Shown here in pieces: positions 44,400 through 52,694 of a DNA stretch of 64,000 bases. The stretch covers positions 1 to 64,000 of the forward strand of contig NZ_AXVL01000005.1 of assembly GCF_000482505.1 (NCBI RefSeq), read 5' to 3'. How positions within the stretch are numbered: position 1 is the stretch's first letter; each line of letters opens with the position of its first letter. The notes under the pieces were generated by a model. That model saw nothing but the letters and a program-made list of their open reading frames with translations. It made no database searches and had not been told where the DNA came from. The stretch comes from Leptotrichia trevisanii DSM 22070. Its GTDB lineage: Bacteria; Fusobacteriota; Fusobacteriia; Fusobacteriales; Leptotrichiaceae. The translations under genes and the position numbers were made by a program.

Positions 44400-44813
44400 T
44401 TAATTTGTTATAAGATTGCAAAGTTTTTTGTTATCTGAAATACGATATAAATCCATTTTAGGTCTATTTTTTTTATCAAACGAATAAGATAATTTGTAAT
44501 TTGAAAAAACTTGTGTTTTGTCATTCAAGTTTGTAAAATAGATAGAATTTTCATTTTCTTTTACTTCGTAATCTAATTGTGAAAGTTCAAGCGAAACTTT
44601 TCCTGTTTTTAATGCTGCACGATTATCCAATATGCTAACTGAAATAGACGACTTGCCATTTTCATTCAAGAACTTTATATAAGTAAGTCCCTTAAAAGTT
44701 CTGTCAACAGAATAAGGACATCTCCAAAGTTCTTTAGATATTATATCAATATCAGAATTAGAAAAACTTAAACTAAAAGTCAGTAAAAACAACGCAAATA
44801 TAATTTTTTTCAT
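44400..44813 (-). CDS. secreted hypothetical protein
   Basis: The mature start is taken as the ATG at 44813, preceded by TTAGGAGTG; it encodes 137 residues with signal peptide MKKIIFALFLLTFSLSFS. The rest alternates hydrophobic and polar residues like a small beta protein. No family is recognised. It is convergent with the kinase gene and separate from the SDR gene. Confidence 0.65.
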   Translation of the reverse strand: MKKIIFALFLLTFSLSFSNSDIDIISKELWRCPYSVDRTFKGLTYIKFLNENGKSSISVSILDNRAALKTGKVSLELSQLDYEVKENENSIYFTNLNDKTQVFSNYKLSYSFDKKNRPKMDLYRISDNKKLCNLITN

Positions 44814-44888
44814 AAAATCACTCCTAAATAACAATTTTCGTATATTTTATAATATTTTTTTAGGAAAATCAATAATAAAAACTAATAT

Positions 44889-45668
44889 TTAAAATTTCAC
44901 ATTATTTTTAGAACTAAACGCATTTTGAAAAAATTCATCGGACAAGTTAAATTCAAAAGTTTCACGGCTAATGTAACCGACAGTTTTGTCGCTTTCGTAA
45001 AGTTGAATGAGAAAATCTGCCATTTCTTCGGCTGTGTGGTAATTTGGATAAGATTTATCATAATCAAAATCAGTTTTACCAGTTGCGACATTTCCAAAGT
45101 TAGTTTTTGTAGCAGCGGGGGCTAGGACTTTTACTTTTAATTGGGCATTATTTTGCTTTAATTCTAGTGCGAGTCCTTCTGTGAAGGCGTTTACGTAGAA
45201 TTTTGTGGCACAGTAGACAATTGCGTTTGGAACGATTGTGTAGCCTCCTGCTGAGGAGATATTGATTAATTGAGAGCCTTTTTCGTTGTGGTAATCTTGG
45301 ACATATAAAGAAGATAGCAAAGTTAATGCTTCTACATTGAGATGAAGCATATCTAAAATTTTATTTAAAGGCTGCTCTTTTACATCACCATACATCCCAA
45401 AACCTGCATTGTTTATTAAAGTTTCAATGTGATAATTGTTTAATTTTGAATATAGTTCAGGGATTTTGCTGACATTTGTTAAGTCAAAATCTATTACAAT
45501 AATCTCCAAATTAGGATTTTTCTTCAAAATTTCACTTTTTAAGTCTTCTAGTAAATTCTTTCTCCGTGCAATCAGAATAAGATTTTTATTTCTTTCTGAG
45601 AATTTTAGAGCCACGGCTCTACCTATTCCCGAACTTGCTCCTGTTATAACAGTATATTTTGTTTTCAT
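44889..45668 (-). CDS. short-chain dehydrogenase/reductase (SDR) family protein
   Basis: A classical SDR of 259 residues: TGASSGIGRAVAL (NAD(P) motif, about residues 8-20), NNAGFGMYGDV, catalytic Ser in INISSAGGY and Tyr-x-x-x-Lys in VYCATKFYVNA. The substrate is unknown. The ATG at 45668 is chosen because GGAGG lies at the proper distance; an earlier in-frame ATG (45683) overlaps that site. It is divergent from a MerR regulator, a common arrangement for inducible aldehyde or ketone reductases. Confidence 0.9.
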   Translation of the reverse strand: MKTKYTVITGASSGIGRAVALKFSERNKNLILIARRKNLLEDLKSEILKKNPNLEIIVIDFDLTNVSKIPELYSKLNNYHIETLINNAGFGMYGDVKEQPLNKILDMLHLNVEALTLLSSLYVQDYHNEKGSQLINISSAGGYTIVPNAIVYCATKFYVNAFTEGLALELKQNNAQLKVKVLAPAATKTNFGNVATGKTDFDYDKSYPNYHTAEEMADFLIQLYESDKTVGYISRETFEFNLSDEFFQNAFSSKNNVKF

Positions 45669-45698
45669 AGTTATTACCTCCATAAATTTGATAAATAA

Positions 45699-45729
45699 AG
45701 GATAACAGTTAGAGTATAGTATAAGTCAA
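45699..45729 (-). promoter_or_regulatory. SDR promoter with MerR-type 19-bp spacer
   Basis: On the minus strand -35 TTGACT (45724-45729) and -10 TATCCT (45699-45704) are separated by 19 bp instead of 17. MerR activators work on such overlong spacers by twisting the DNA. The MerR gene reads away on the other strand. Confidence 0.65.
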
Positions 45730-45754
45730 GAGTTTTTTGAAAGGAGAAAATAAA

Positions 45755-46144
45755 ATGAAAAAGAATGAACAAAAAATAATGCAAATAAAGGAATTTTCAG
45801 AAAAAACAGGCTTAACTCCATATACAATAAGGTTTTATGAAAAAAAGGAGCTGTTTCGTGTAAAAAGAGACGAAAAGAATAGAAGAATATACGATGAAAC
45901 TGACATTGAATGGATAAAAATGTTAAAAAGATTAAAAGATATGGGAATGAAATTGAGTGAAATTAAGAAATATTCAGATTTACGATATGAAGGGAACGGA
46001 ACGATAAAAGAAAGAATGAAAATTTTGACAAATCATAAAAAATATGTAAATATAGAAATTGAAAAGTGGCAAAAATATTTACAAAATCTTGATGATAAAA
46101 TTGAGATTTATGAGAGTTTTTTAAAAAGTATTTCTGAAAAATAA
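45755..46144 (+). CDS. MerR family transcriptional regulator
   Basis: The 129-residue protein has the MerR helix-turn-helix IKEFSEKTGLTPYTIRFYEKKELF and the second wing with RRIYDETDIEWIKMLKRLKDMGMKLSEIKKYSDL. The C-terminal coiled-coil effector part is short. It resembles small-molecule (aldehyde/oxidative stress) MerR members rather than metal sensors, as no Cys cluster is present. The ATG at 45755 has AAAGGAG upstream; a TTG at 45737 is less likely. Confidence 0.88.
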   Translation: MKKNEQKIMQIKEFSEKTGLTPYTIRFYEKKELFRVKRDEKNRRIYDETDIEWIKMLKRLKDMGMKLSEIKKYSDLRYEGNGTIKERMKILTNHKKYVNIEIEKWQKYLQNLDDKIEIYESFLKSISEK

Positions 46145-46179
46145 AAGGGTCATAAATATATAGAAATTTAGGAGTAAAT

Positions 46180-46908
46180 ATGCTTACAGATACAAATATA
46201 ACTTGGGGATTTGTCTTGTTATCCCCTTTTATAATTCCAATATTAATTTTATTAACTTTCTGGTTTTTTGTTTCAAAACGAAAATTTAATTTTCTTATTG
46301 CATTTACAATTTTGTCATTATTATTTGTTAGGTATCTTCGTTTTCCCTATGACACAGTTAACCGTAACAGCGAACTCGAAGTATCACAAAATTTTTTGAT
46401 AAAAAGAACTTTGAGTTCGGATTCAGAGCATGAAGTTTATAAACTTGTTGATAAGACGAAGCTTGAAGATTTGATTTTGTATTTAAATGGATTAGCTAAA
46501 ATTAATAATACTTGGGTTGGTTATATAGAAGAAACAGATTCTTACGAAGGAAAATATGGTGTCAAACCAGAAACATATTTTTTCATTAACGACAATAAAA
46601 TTGAATATAACTTAGATGAGAAAACTTTAGAAAAAAGATTAGGTTTAAAAGAAATAAAATTACAGGATGCTGAGTACTTTGTTGATAAATTTGGGAGTAA
46701 AAAAGAAATCTTATATCAATATCAATTAGATAAAACAGGAGATTTAGATGAAAATATTTCTTTAAATTCAGAATTAAGCAAGAAATTGGAAATAAATTAT
46801 AAAAAAGACAGAGCATTCTATTTGATGTTTTGGAGTGTAATGTTGCTTATGGAAATTATTTATCTGTTTATAAAAAATAGAAAAATTACAAAAAGTAATA
46901 AAGATTAG
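46180..46908 (+). CDS. membrane protein of unknown function
   Basis: The 242-residue protein has two N-terminal membrane helices (about residues 12-32 and 37-52), an extracytoplasmic domain with strand-like alternation, and a C-terminal helix (about 213-232). It precedes three tandem membrane paralogues by 15 bp and is probably co-transcribed with them. No family is recognised. Confidence 0.65.
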   Translation: MLTDTNITWGFVLLSPFIIPILILLTFWFFVSKRKFNFLIAFTILSLLFVRYLRFPYDTVNRNSELEVSQNFLIKRTLSSDSEHEVYKLVDKTKLEDLILYLNGLAKINNTWVGYIEETDSYEGKYGVKPETYFFINDNKIEYNLDEKTLEKRLGLKEIKLQDAEYFVDKFGSKKEILYQYQLDKTGDLDENISLNSELSKKLEINYKKDRAFYLMFWSVMLLMEIIYLFIKNRKITKSNKD

Positions 46909-46922
46909 AAGGAGAAAAAAGG

Positions 46923-47438
46923 ATGGAAAAAAATGAAAATAAATTTATGTCAAAAGCAAAAAGTTTTTTAGTATTAGTTTTATTTACAGTAATTTACTTT
47001 TTCTTTCAGAAAACAATATATCCAGCATTAGCACTTTTGTTTTGGTTAATTTTTACAATGCGGATAGAAGAAATAATTTTTAATGCTTTAGAATTTTTAA
47101 ATCTTTCAAAAGGAACCATAAGTATTATTGATATTGTGATTACAGGAATTGCTTTGCTAACAGTGCTTATGTTTGTATTTTACTTGGGATATTTATGCAG
47201 TAAATTTTTGAAAAAAATTAATAAAACTTTGTTAGGTAGTGTAATGATGGCGATTTTAATTTATTTTTTGTATAAAATTTTTACAGAAACAGATGAAAAT
47301 ACAGCAATGTTTGCACCGACAGCACGGGAAATATATATTTTCTGTACAGCATCACATATTTTTTACACAGTTGGAGTATTTTTTAGTGATAAAGTCAAGA
47401 AAGTATTGGACAGAATAAAATTTAAAAGAAAAAAATAA
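46923..47438 (+). CDS. four-helix membrane protein, tandem paralogue 1
   Basis: The 171-residue protein has four predicted membrane helices and ends in a basic tail (KVKKVLDRIKFKRKK). It shares with the next two genes the N-terminus (K-N-E-N-K-F), the first helix (LVLFTVIYFFFQ), a YLGYLC-x-x-FL-x-K-x-N-K motif near the third helix, and FC-x-x-x-H-I-x-Y in the last helix. Function unknown; the triplication suggests dosage or diversification. Confidence 0.7.
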   Translation: MEKNENKFMSKAKSFLVLVLFTVIYFFFQKTIYPALALLFWLIFTMRIEEIIFNALEFLNLSKGTISIIDIVITGIALLTVLMFVFYLGYLCSKFLKKINKTLLGSVMMAILIYFLYKIFTETDENTAMFAPTAREIYIFCTASHIFYTVGVFFSDKVKKVLDRIKFKRKK

Positions 47439-47456
47439 AAGAAGGAGGAAAAATAA

Positions 47457-47960
47457 ATGGAAAAAAATGAAAATAAATTTGTGAGGAAACCGAATAATTT
47501 TTTAGGATTAATTTTATTTGCGATAATTTATTTTTTAGTTCAGAATGTGATATATCCGCTATTAGGATTTTTATTCTGGTTTTCTTTCACGCTGATTTTT
47601 GGAGGAATAGCAGATGCTTTGGGAATTTTAAAAATAAAAGAAATTCAAGTTATTTTAACTTATCTATTTTATTGTGTTTGTTTGGTAATATTATCTGGAT
47701 TTATGTGTTATTTAGGATATTTATGTAAAGATTTTTTAGGAAAAATGAATAAAATAGGATTAAATACCGTAATGATTGTAATATTGATTTATTTTTTGTA
47801 CAAAGCTGCTGCTGGAGATCAAAATTCAATAATTGATGCTTTAATAGATGAGAAAAAGTATATATTTTGTACTATATTTCATATTTCGTATATAATGGGA
47901 GCATTTCATAGCGATAAAGTTAAGAAAGTATTAGACAGAATAAAATTTAAAAAAAAATAA
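47457..47960 (+). CDS. four-helix membrane protein, tandem paralogue 2
   Basis: The 167-residue copy has the same plan: NKFVRKPNNFLGLILFAIIYFL, YLGYLCKDFLGKMNK and FCTIFHISYIMGAFHSDKVKKVLD. The spacing to paralogues 1 and 3 is 18 and 16 bp with a near-identical GAAGGAG-type ribosome binding site, showing recent duplication of the whole unit. Confidence 0.7.
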   Translation: MEKNENKFVRKPNNFLGLILFAIIYFLVQNVIYPLLGFLFWFSFTLIFGGIADALGILKIKEIQVILTYLFYCVCLVILSGFMCYLGYLCKDFLGKMNKIGLNTVMIVILIYFLYKAAAGDQNSIIDALIDEKKYIFCTIFHISYIMGAFHSDKVKKVLDRIKFKKK

Positions 47961-47976
47961 AAGAAGGAGAAGAAAA

Positions 47977-48471
47977 ATGAAAAAAAATACAGATAAACTT
48001 ATGACGAAACAGAATAATCCTTTAGGATTAATTTTATTTACAATAATTTATTTTTTAGTTCAGGCAGGGATATATCCAGTGTTAGCATATTTGTTTTGGT
48101 TTATTTTTACATTATTTTCTACTGGGGTTTTGTTGGAAGCTCCAGAGCAGATTTTGAAGATTTTTATAATTGTGTTTTCGTTGTTTTGCTTGATAATAAT
48201 ATTGGGAATTATGTATTTTTTAGGATATTTGTGCAAAGGATTTTTGAAAAAAATGAATAAAAAGGCATTAATTTGGATAATGATTGTAATATTGGTTTAT
48301 TTTGTGTTTAGAGCTCTTTTTGAAAACAAAAATAGTTCGATAATGTCTTATTTGACAAATGGGAAAAAATATATATTTTGTATAATGTCGCATATTTCAT
48401 ATGTAATTGGAGTATTTTTTAGCGATAAAATCAAGAAAATATTAGATACAATAAAATCTAAAAGAAAATAA
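47977..48471 (+). CDS. four-helix membrane protein, tandem paralogue 3
   Basis: The 164-residue copy keeps LGLILFTIIYFLVQ, FLGYLCKGFLKKMNK and FCIMSHISYVIGVFFSDKIKK. It is closer to paralogue 2 at the N-terminus. No terminator is obvious before the cbiP promoter. No catalytic motif is visible. Confidence 0.7.
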   Translation: MKKNTDKLMTKQNNPLGLILFTIIYFLVQAGIYPVLAYLFWFIFTLFSTGVLLEAPEQILKIFIIVFSLFCLIIILGIMYFLGYLCKGFLKKMNKKALIWIMIVILVYFVFRALFENKNSSIMSYLTNGKKYIFCIMSHISYVIGVFFSDKIKKILDTIKSKRK

Positions 48472-48493
48472 AAATATTTTTTGCAAATCTAAT

Positions 48494-48522
48494 TTGTTTA
48501 TGGCATTTTTATCTGTTATAAT
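48494..48522 (+). promoter_or_regulatory. cbiP promoter
   Basis: -35 TTGTTT (48494-48499) and -10 TATAAT (48517-48522) are separated by 17 bp. The 78-nt leader before the ATG is too short for a cobalamin riboswitch and shows no B12-box core. Confidence 0.6.
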
Positions 48523-48600
48523 TATTTTAATAAGAATAAATGGATTATTTATAAAATAATTATAAATTTTTTAGATAAATTTAAAATAGGAGCAGTATTT

Positions 48601-50106
48601 ATGGGAAGAAAACATAGGAATATAATGTTGCTGGGGACAGGTTCTAATGTGGGAAAAAGCATAATCAATGCGGGGTTTTGCAGAATATTTTATCAGGACG
48701 GGTATAGTGTGGTGCCGTTTAAGTCGCAGAATATGGCTTTAAATTCGTTTATTACGAAGGATGGAAAAGAGATGGGGAGAGCTCAGGTGGTGCAGGCTGA
48801 AGCGGCTAATATCGAGCCACAGGCATTTATGAATCCAATTTTGCTAAAGCCTACAACAGACAGAAAATCACAGGTTATTGTGAATGGGAAAGTTTATAAA
48901 AACATGGATGCAAGGGAATATTTTGCCTATAAGCATAATTTAAAAAAGGATATAATGGCAGCATATAATCACATAAGGGATAACTTTGATATTTGTGTGC
49001 TGGAAGGAGCAGGAAGCCCTGCGGAGATTAACTTGAAGGAAGACGACATTGTAAATACAGGGATGGCGGAAATGGCTGATTCGCCTGTTATTTTGGTTGC
49101 TGATATTGACAGAGGCGGTGTTTTTGCGGCAATTTACGGGACAATTATGCTGCTTGAGGAAAGTGAAAGAAAACGTATAAAAGGTGTAATTATAAATAAA
49201 TTTAGGGGAGATAAGAGCCTTTTGACTCCTGGAATTGAGATGATTGAAGAGTTGACAAATGTGCCTGTTCTGGGAGTAGTGCCGTTTGTGCCATTAGGAA
49301 TTGAGGAAGAGGACAGTCTAGGGATTGATAAGTATAATGTGAAAAAAGAAGGGAAAATTCGGATTTCGGTTATTAAATTAAAACATATATCGAACTTTAC
49401 TGATATTGATGCACTTAGCCATTATAACGATGTTTCCTTGAAATACGTTACAAAAAGCTCTGAACTTGGAGATGAGGACATTATTGTTATTCCCGGCTCT
49501 AAAAACACTGTGGAAGATATGAAGGACTTGATTGATAAAAATATAAGCAGGGAAATTATAAGGCTTGCAAAAAAAGGAACGATAGTATTTGGAATTTGTG
49601 GCGGTTTTCAAATAATGGGACAAAAAATAATGGATCCTCAAAATATTGAGTCTAATCTAAAAGAAATTTCAGGTTTAGGTTTGCTAGACATAGAAACAGT
49701 TATGGAAACAGCAAAAACAACAACACAGTATGAAAATAAAATAAAAAATGCAGATGGAATACTCGCTGGAATGGACGGCATTGAAATAAAAGGCTATGAA
49801 ATACATCAAGGCTACAGTTATCCTGTACACGAGGAAAAAACCAAGATAAAATGTATCTTTGATGATGAAAAGCTAAAAGGCGTTGTAAAAGGAAATGTTG
49901 TCGGAACTTATATTCACGGAATATTTGACAATTCTGAATTTACAAATCATTTTCTGAACGAAGTAAGAAAACTTAAAGGACTAGACAAAGTCGATGAAGA
50001 TTTTAGTTTCAAAGAATATAAAAACAGGGAATACGATAAATTGGCACAAATTTTGCGAGAAAATGTCGATATTGATAAGGTTTATGAAATAATGGAGATA
50101 AAATAG
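48601..50106 (+). CDS. cbiP: cobyric acid synthase CbiP (CobQ)
   Basis: CbiP amidates the b, d, e and g side chains of adenosylcobyrinate diamide with ATP and glutamine. The 501-residue protein has the P-loop-like LLGTGSNVGKSIINAGFCR (about residues 10-28), VPFKSQNMALNSF, VADIDRGGVFAAIYG, and a C-terminal glutaminase with nucleophile Cys333 in FGICGGFQIMG and the catalytic His in GYEIHQGY. It follows its own promoter and stands apart from the other B12 genes. Confidence 0.96.
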   Translation: MGRKHRNIMLLGTGSNVGKSIINAGFCRIFYQDGYSVVPFKSQNMALNSFITKDGKEMGRAQVVQAEAANIEPQAFMNPILLKPTTDRKSQVIVNGKVYKNMDAREYFAYKHNLKKDIMAAYNHIRDNFDICVLEGAGSPAEINLKEDDIVNTGMAEMADSPVILVADIDRGGVFAAIYGTIMLLEESERKRIKGVIINKFRGDKSLLTPGIEMIEELTNVPVLGVVPFVPLGIEEEDSLGIDKYNVKKEGKIRISVIKLKHISNFTDIDALSHYNDVSLKYVTKSSELGDEDIIVIPGSKNTVEDMKDLIDKNISREIIRLAKKGTIVFGICGGFQIMGQKIMDPQNIESNLKEISGLGLLDIETVMETAKTTTQYENKIKNADGILAGMDGIEIKGYEIHQGYSYPVHEEKTKIKCIFDDEKLKGVVKGNVVGTYIHGIFDNSEFTNHFLNEVRKLKGLDKVDEDFSFKEYKNREYDKLAQILRENVDIDKVYEIMEIK

Positions 50107-50145
50107 GAAATTAAAATAATAAAAATAAAAACATAATTTTATAAT

Positions 50146-50253
50146 TTATAGTAAAACTACTTTAAAACAAGATTCAAAAGTTATGACTATTTTACTCAAA
50201 ATCTAAAATTTATATAATTTAGTAGTTTAATTTTAAATAGGTTTGAGTATATT
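50146..50253 (+). repeat. dispersed intergenic repeat, family 3, copy 1
   Basis: About 108 bp nearly identical to 53930-54028, including AAAAGTTATGACTATTTTACTC and TATATAATTT...AGTAGTTTAATTTTAAATAGG (quoted in parts). It is bounded by AAACTACT (50154-50161) and AGTAGTTT (50221-50228), an inverted pair. It fills part of the non-coding gap 50107-50394. Confidence 0.75.
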
Positions 50254-50310
50254 GAAAAAGTTTGTAATGAATTCATTATCAAAATAGGGTTTAGTATAAA
50301 TTCTCTTAAT

Positions 50311-50356
50311 AAAAAAACTGCACCTCTTATATTATATACAATTTTTGGGGTGCAGT
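50311..50356 (-). terminator. Rho-independent terminator of the lipoprotein cluster
   Basis: ACTGCACC (50318-50325) and GGTGCAGT (50349-50356) form an 8-bp stem with a long AT-rich loop; on the minus strand seven T follow. Confidence 0.7.
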
Positions 50357-50394
50357 CTAGTCAATCTATGAATTAAATAGTATCTTTTTTAATC

Positions 50395-50505
50395 TTAATT
50401 ACGATAATATTCTTCTCCATCATATCCCATTACATCTGGTGTTGAACAACTGATTAAAGTCAATCCTAGTAAGACTATAATTAATATTTTAAATATTTTG
50501 TTCAT
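50395..50505 (-). CDS. 36-residue mini-lipoprotein, paralogue of the two upstream lipoproteins
   Basis: A very short gene: its first ~20 residues (MNKIFKILIIVLLGLTLISC) are nearly the same as the signal peptide of the next lipoprotein, with lipobox LISC and Cys20. The mature peptide is only about 17 residues (STPDVMGYDGEEYYRN). AGGAGAG precedes the ATG and a terminator follows the stop. It may be a genuine short surface lipopeptide or a truncated duplicate. Confidence 0.65.
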   Translation of the reverse strand: MNKIFKILIIVLLGLTLISCSTPDVMGYDGEEYYRN

Positions 50506-50544
50506 AAAAATCTCTCCTAACTATTATTTATTTGAGGTAATTGT

Positions 50545-50844
50545 TTAATAATCTTCATACGTACAAATTCTTCCAGTTCCAAGCATACCTGTATTTGATC
50601 CGCTACAACCTGTAAATCTTTTGTTTTCATAAGGTGTTTTACGGCACTCTTTCTTACTTCCATTTCTATCTAAAAGACAATGCGGTCTCGCAATTGTGGT
50701 TTCTCCTGTTCCGGTATCGTAATATCTACCTGTCAAAACGTCATCTTTTTTTACTTCTGCCCAAAATTTTGGACTAAACAATTCGCAGCTTGTAACTGTT
50801 AATGCCAGTAAAATTAAAGCTAAAATTTTAAATACTTTGTTCAT
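50545..50844 (-). CDS. small lipoprotein
   Basis: The 99-residue protein has a lipoprotein signal (LTVTSC, Cys20). The mature part shares with the 50880-51179 product DVLTGR-x-YD, T-x-T-x-x-RPHCL, KKECRKTPYENKRFTGCSGS and a C-terminal ICTY. Five conserved cysteines in the mature part suggest disulphides. Function unknown. Confidence 0.75.
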   Translation of the reverse strand: MNKVFKILALILLALTVTSCELFSPKFWAEVKKDDVLTGRYYDTGTGETTIARPHCLLDRNGSKKECRKTPYENKRFTGCSGSNTGMLGTGRICTYEDY

Positions 50845-50879
50845 AAGAATCTCTCCTAACTGATATTTGGGGTAATTGT

Positions 50880-51179
50880 TTAATAATCTTTATATGTACA
50901 GATTCTTCCCATTATATCTCTCTCTGAGCCACTACAACCTGTAAATCTTTTATTTTCATAAGGGGTTTTTCGACACTCTTTCTTATGTCCATTTTCATCT
51001 ACAAGGCAATGTGGTCTTGAATTTGTGGTTTTTCCAGTGTATCTGTCATAATCTCTACCTGTCAGAACGTCTTCTCTTTTAAGTCTTTGCCACTCTCTTG
51101 GATCAAACAATTCACAGCCTGTTATTGTTAATCCAAGTAAAATTAAAGCTAAAATTTTAAATACTACTTTCATAGACAT
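50880..51179 (-). CDS. small lipoprotein (paralogue)
   Basis: The 99-residue paralogue has lipobox LTITGC. Mature parts of the two proteins align along their whole length, including DVLTGRDYDRYTGKTTNSRP and the Cys-rich KKECRKTPYENKRF. A -10 TATAAT for this cluster is at 51211-51216 on the minus strand, with a weak -35; a long A tract (as read on this strand) lies just upstream. Function unknown. Confidence 0.75.
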   Translation of the reverse strand: MSMKVVFKILALILLGLTITGCELFDPREWQRLKREDVLTGRDYDRYTGKTTNSRPHCLVDENGHKKECRKTPYENKRFTGCSGSERDIMGRICTYKDY

Positions 51180-51253
51180 TCAACTCCTTTAATTTATTTT
51201 GTTTATTCTTATTATATTCTATGTTCTAAATATTGTGATTTAAATCTCGTTTG

Positions 51254-51271
51254 TTTTTTTTTTTTTTTTTT
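51254..51271. repeat. 18-nt T homopolymer upstream of lipoprotein and cobD genes
   Basis: Eighteen consecutive T (plus strand), which is A18 for the lipoprotein genes on the minus strand. It ends 14 bp upstream of the presumed -35 of that cluster, where an UP element would be. The rest of the 51180-51556 gap has no gene that I can see. Such tracts slip during replication, so length may vary between cells. Confidence 0.7.
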
Positions 51272-51556
51272 GAGTATAGTTTAATTATAAATTGAGCGAA
51301 TAGAGTTAGAGTCTATGATTGAACACTTTATATCTTGCGTATTTAAAAAGTAAAATGACAATAAGTTTTTATATTATTCAAATTTACTGTTATACATTAT
51401 AATCTATAAAATAAAAAAATAATAATAGTAAAAAATATTTAAAAATAAACAAAAAAAATTATAAATATTCAAATATATGTTTGATTTTAAAAGATTTTTA
51501 ATGTAAAATAAAATGAGAGATTGTATAAAAACAATTTTCATAAAATGGAGGAAAAA

Positions 51557-52663
51557 ATGGATTTTCATGGTGGAAATATTTATAAAATATTCAGGGAAAA
51601 AAATATAACAGAAATACTGGATTACAGCTCAAATATCAATCCTTACGGAGTGCCTGAGAGTCTAAAACGTAAGATTACAGAAAATATTGAGATTCTTGAG
51701 AGATATCCTGATCCTGACTATGTGGAATTGCGTGAAAAATTAGCTCAGCTGAATAAAGTTGAACTGGAAAATATTGTGCTGGGGAATGGTGCGACAGAAG
51801 CTATATTTTTGTTCATAAAAGTAATAAAGCCCGAAAAAGTGCTGATTGTATCGCCTACTTTTGGGGAATATGAAAGGGCAATAAGAGCGTGTAAAAATTC
51901 TGAAAGTCAGAAAATTGAAATTGAATATTTTGAATTAAAAGAAAAAGACGAGTTTAGGCTTAATATTGGGAAATTAAAAAAGGAACTTGAGAAAAAATAT
52001 GATTTGGTAATAATTTGCAATCCGAATAATCCGACTGGAAAATTTTTGAAAATGGCTGAAATAGAGGAAATTTTGAGAGAATGCAATAGATATGATACAA
52101 AGTTATTTATTGATGAGGCATTTATCGAATTTTTAGAGGATGGATTAAAGGAAAGCATTGTAAACAGTGGGGAAAATAAGAAAAATTTGTTTGTAACTCG
52201 TGCATTTACAAAATTTTTTGCTATTCCAGGATTACGATTGGGATACGGAATTTATTTTGACAAAAATTTAGAAAAGAAAATCGCTGAAAAAAAAGAGCCG
52301 TGGAGTGTGAACAATATCGCTGAAATGGCTGGAATAACGGTTCTTGATGATACAGAATACATAGAAAAGACATTAAACTGGATAACAGAAGAAAAAAAAT
52401 ATATGTATGAAAAACTGAATGAAATTTCAGGAATAAAGCCTTATAAGACTGAAGTAAACTTTATTTGTGTAAAAATAAAAGATGAACTGTTTTCTAAAGG
52501 GCTGAATGTGAAAAAATTGCGGGAAAAAATGATGGAAGAAGGAATTCTGATAAGGGATGCGTCCAATTTTAAATTTTTGGATGAAAGATTTTTTAGACTA
52601 GCAATTAAGGACAGAAAAAGTAACGACAGAGTTATTAAGGCTTTGAGAAAAATTTTAGAATAA
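51557..52663 (+). CDS. cobD: threonine-phosphate decarboxylase CobD
   Basis: CobD makes (R)-1-amino-2-propanol phosphate, the linker of the B12 nucleotide loop, from threonine phosphate. The 368-residue PLP enzyme has FHGGNIYKIF, the start motif LDYSSNINPYGVP, IICNPNNPTGKFL, the Asp of KLFIDEAFIEF and the PLP Lys219 in TRAFTKFFAIPGLRLGYG (split). The ATG at 51557 follows GGAGG at the right distance; a TTG at 51521 is also in frame but is unlikely. HisC is the near relative, but the N-terminal HGGN and the B12 context favour CobD. Confidence 0.9.
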   Translation: MDFHGGNIYKIFREKNITEILDYSSNINPYGVPESLKRKITENIEILERYPDPDYVELREKLAQLNKVELENIVLGNGATEAIFLFIKVIKPEKVLIVSPTFGEYERAIRACKNSESQKIEIEYFELKEKDEFRLNIGKLKKELEKKYDLVIICNPNNPTGKFLKMAEIEEILRECNRYDTKLFIDEAFIEFLEDGLKESIVNSGENKKNLFVTRAFTKFFAIPGLRLGYGIYFDKNLEKKIAEKKEPWSVNNIAEMAGITVLDDTEYIEKTLNWITEEKKYMYEKLNEISGIKPYKTEVNFICVKIKDELFSKGLNVKKLREKMMEEGILIRDASNFKFLDERFFRLAIKDRKSNDRVIKALRKILE

Positions 52664-52694
52664 AAAAGAAAAAGAAAGGAAAGGTGCATTATTT

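Noticed and set aside
44897-45125. Short frames on both strands over the SDR gene
   Set aside because: Shadows of the SDR coding sequence.
48480-48600. Possible cobalamin riboswitch before cbiP
   Set aside because: The leader is under 80 nt and lacks the AGTCAGGAGAC core and B12 box.
51180-51556. Possible cobalamin riboswitch before cobD
   Set aside because: No conserved core was found; the region is mostly AT-rich with a T tract.
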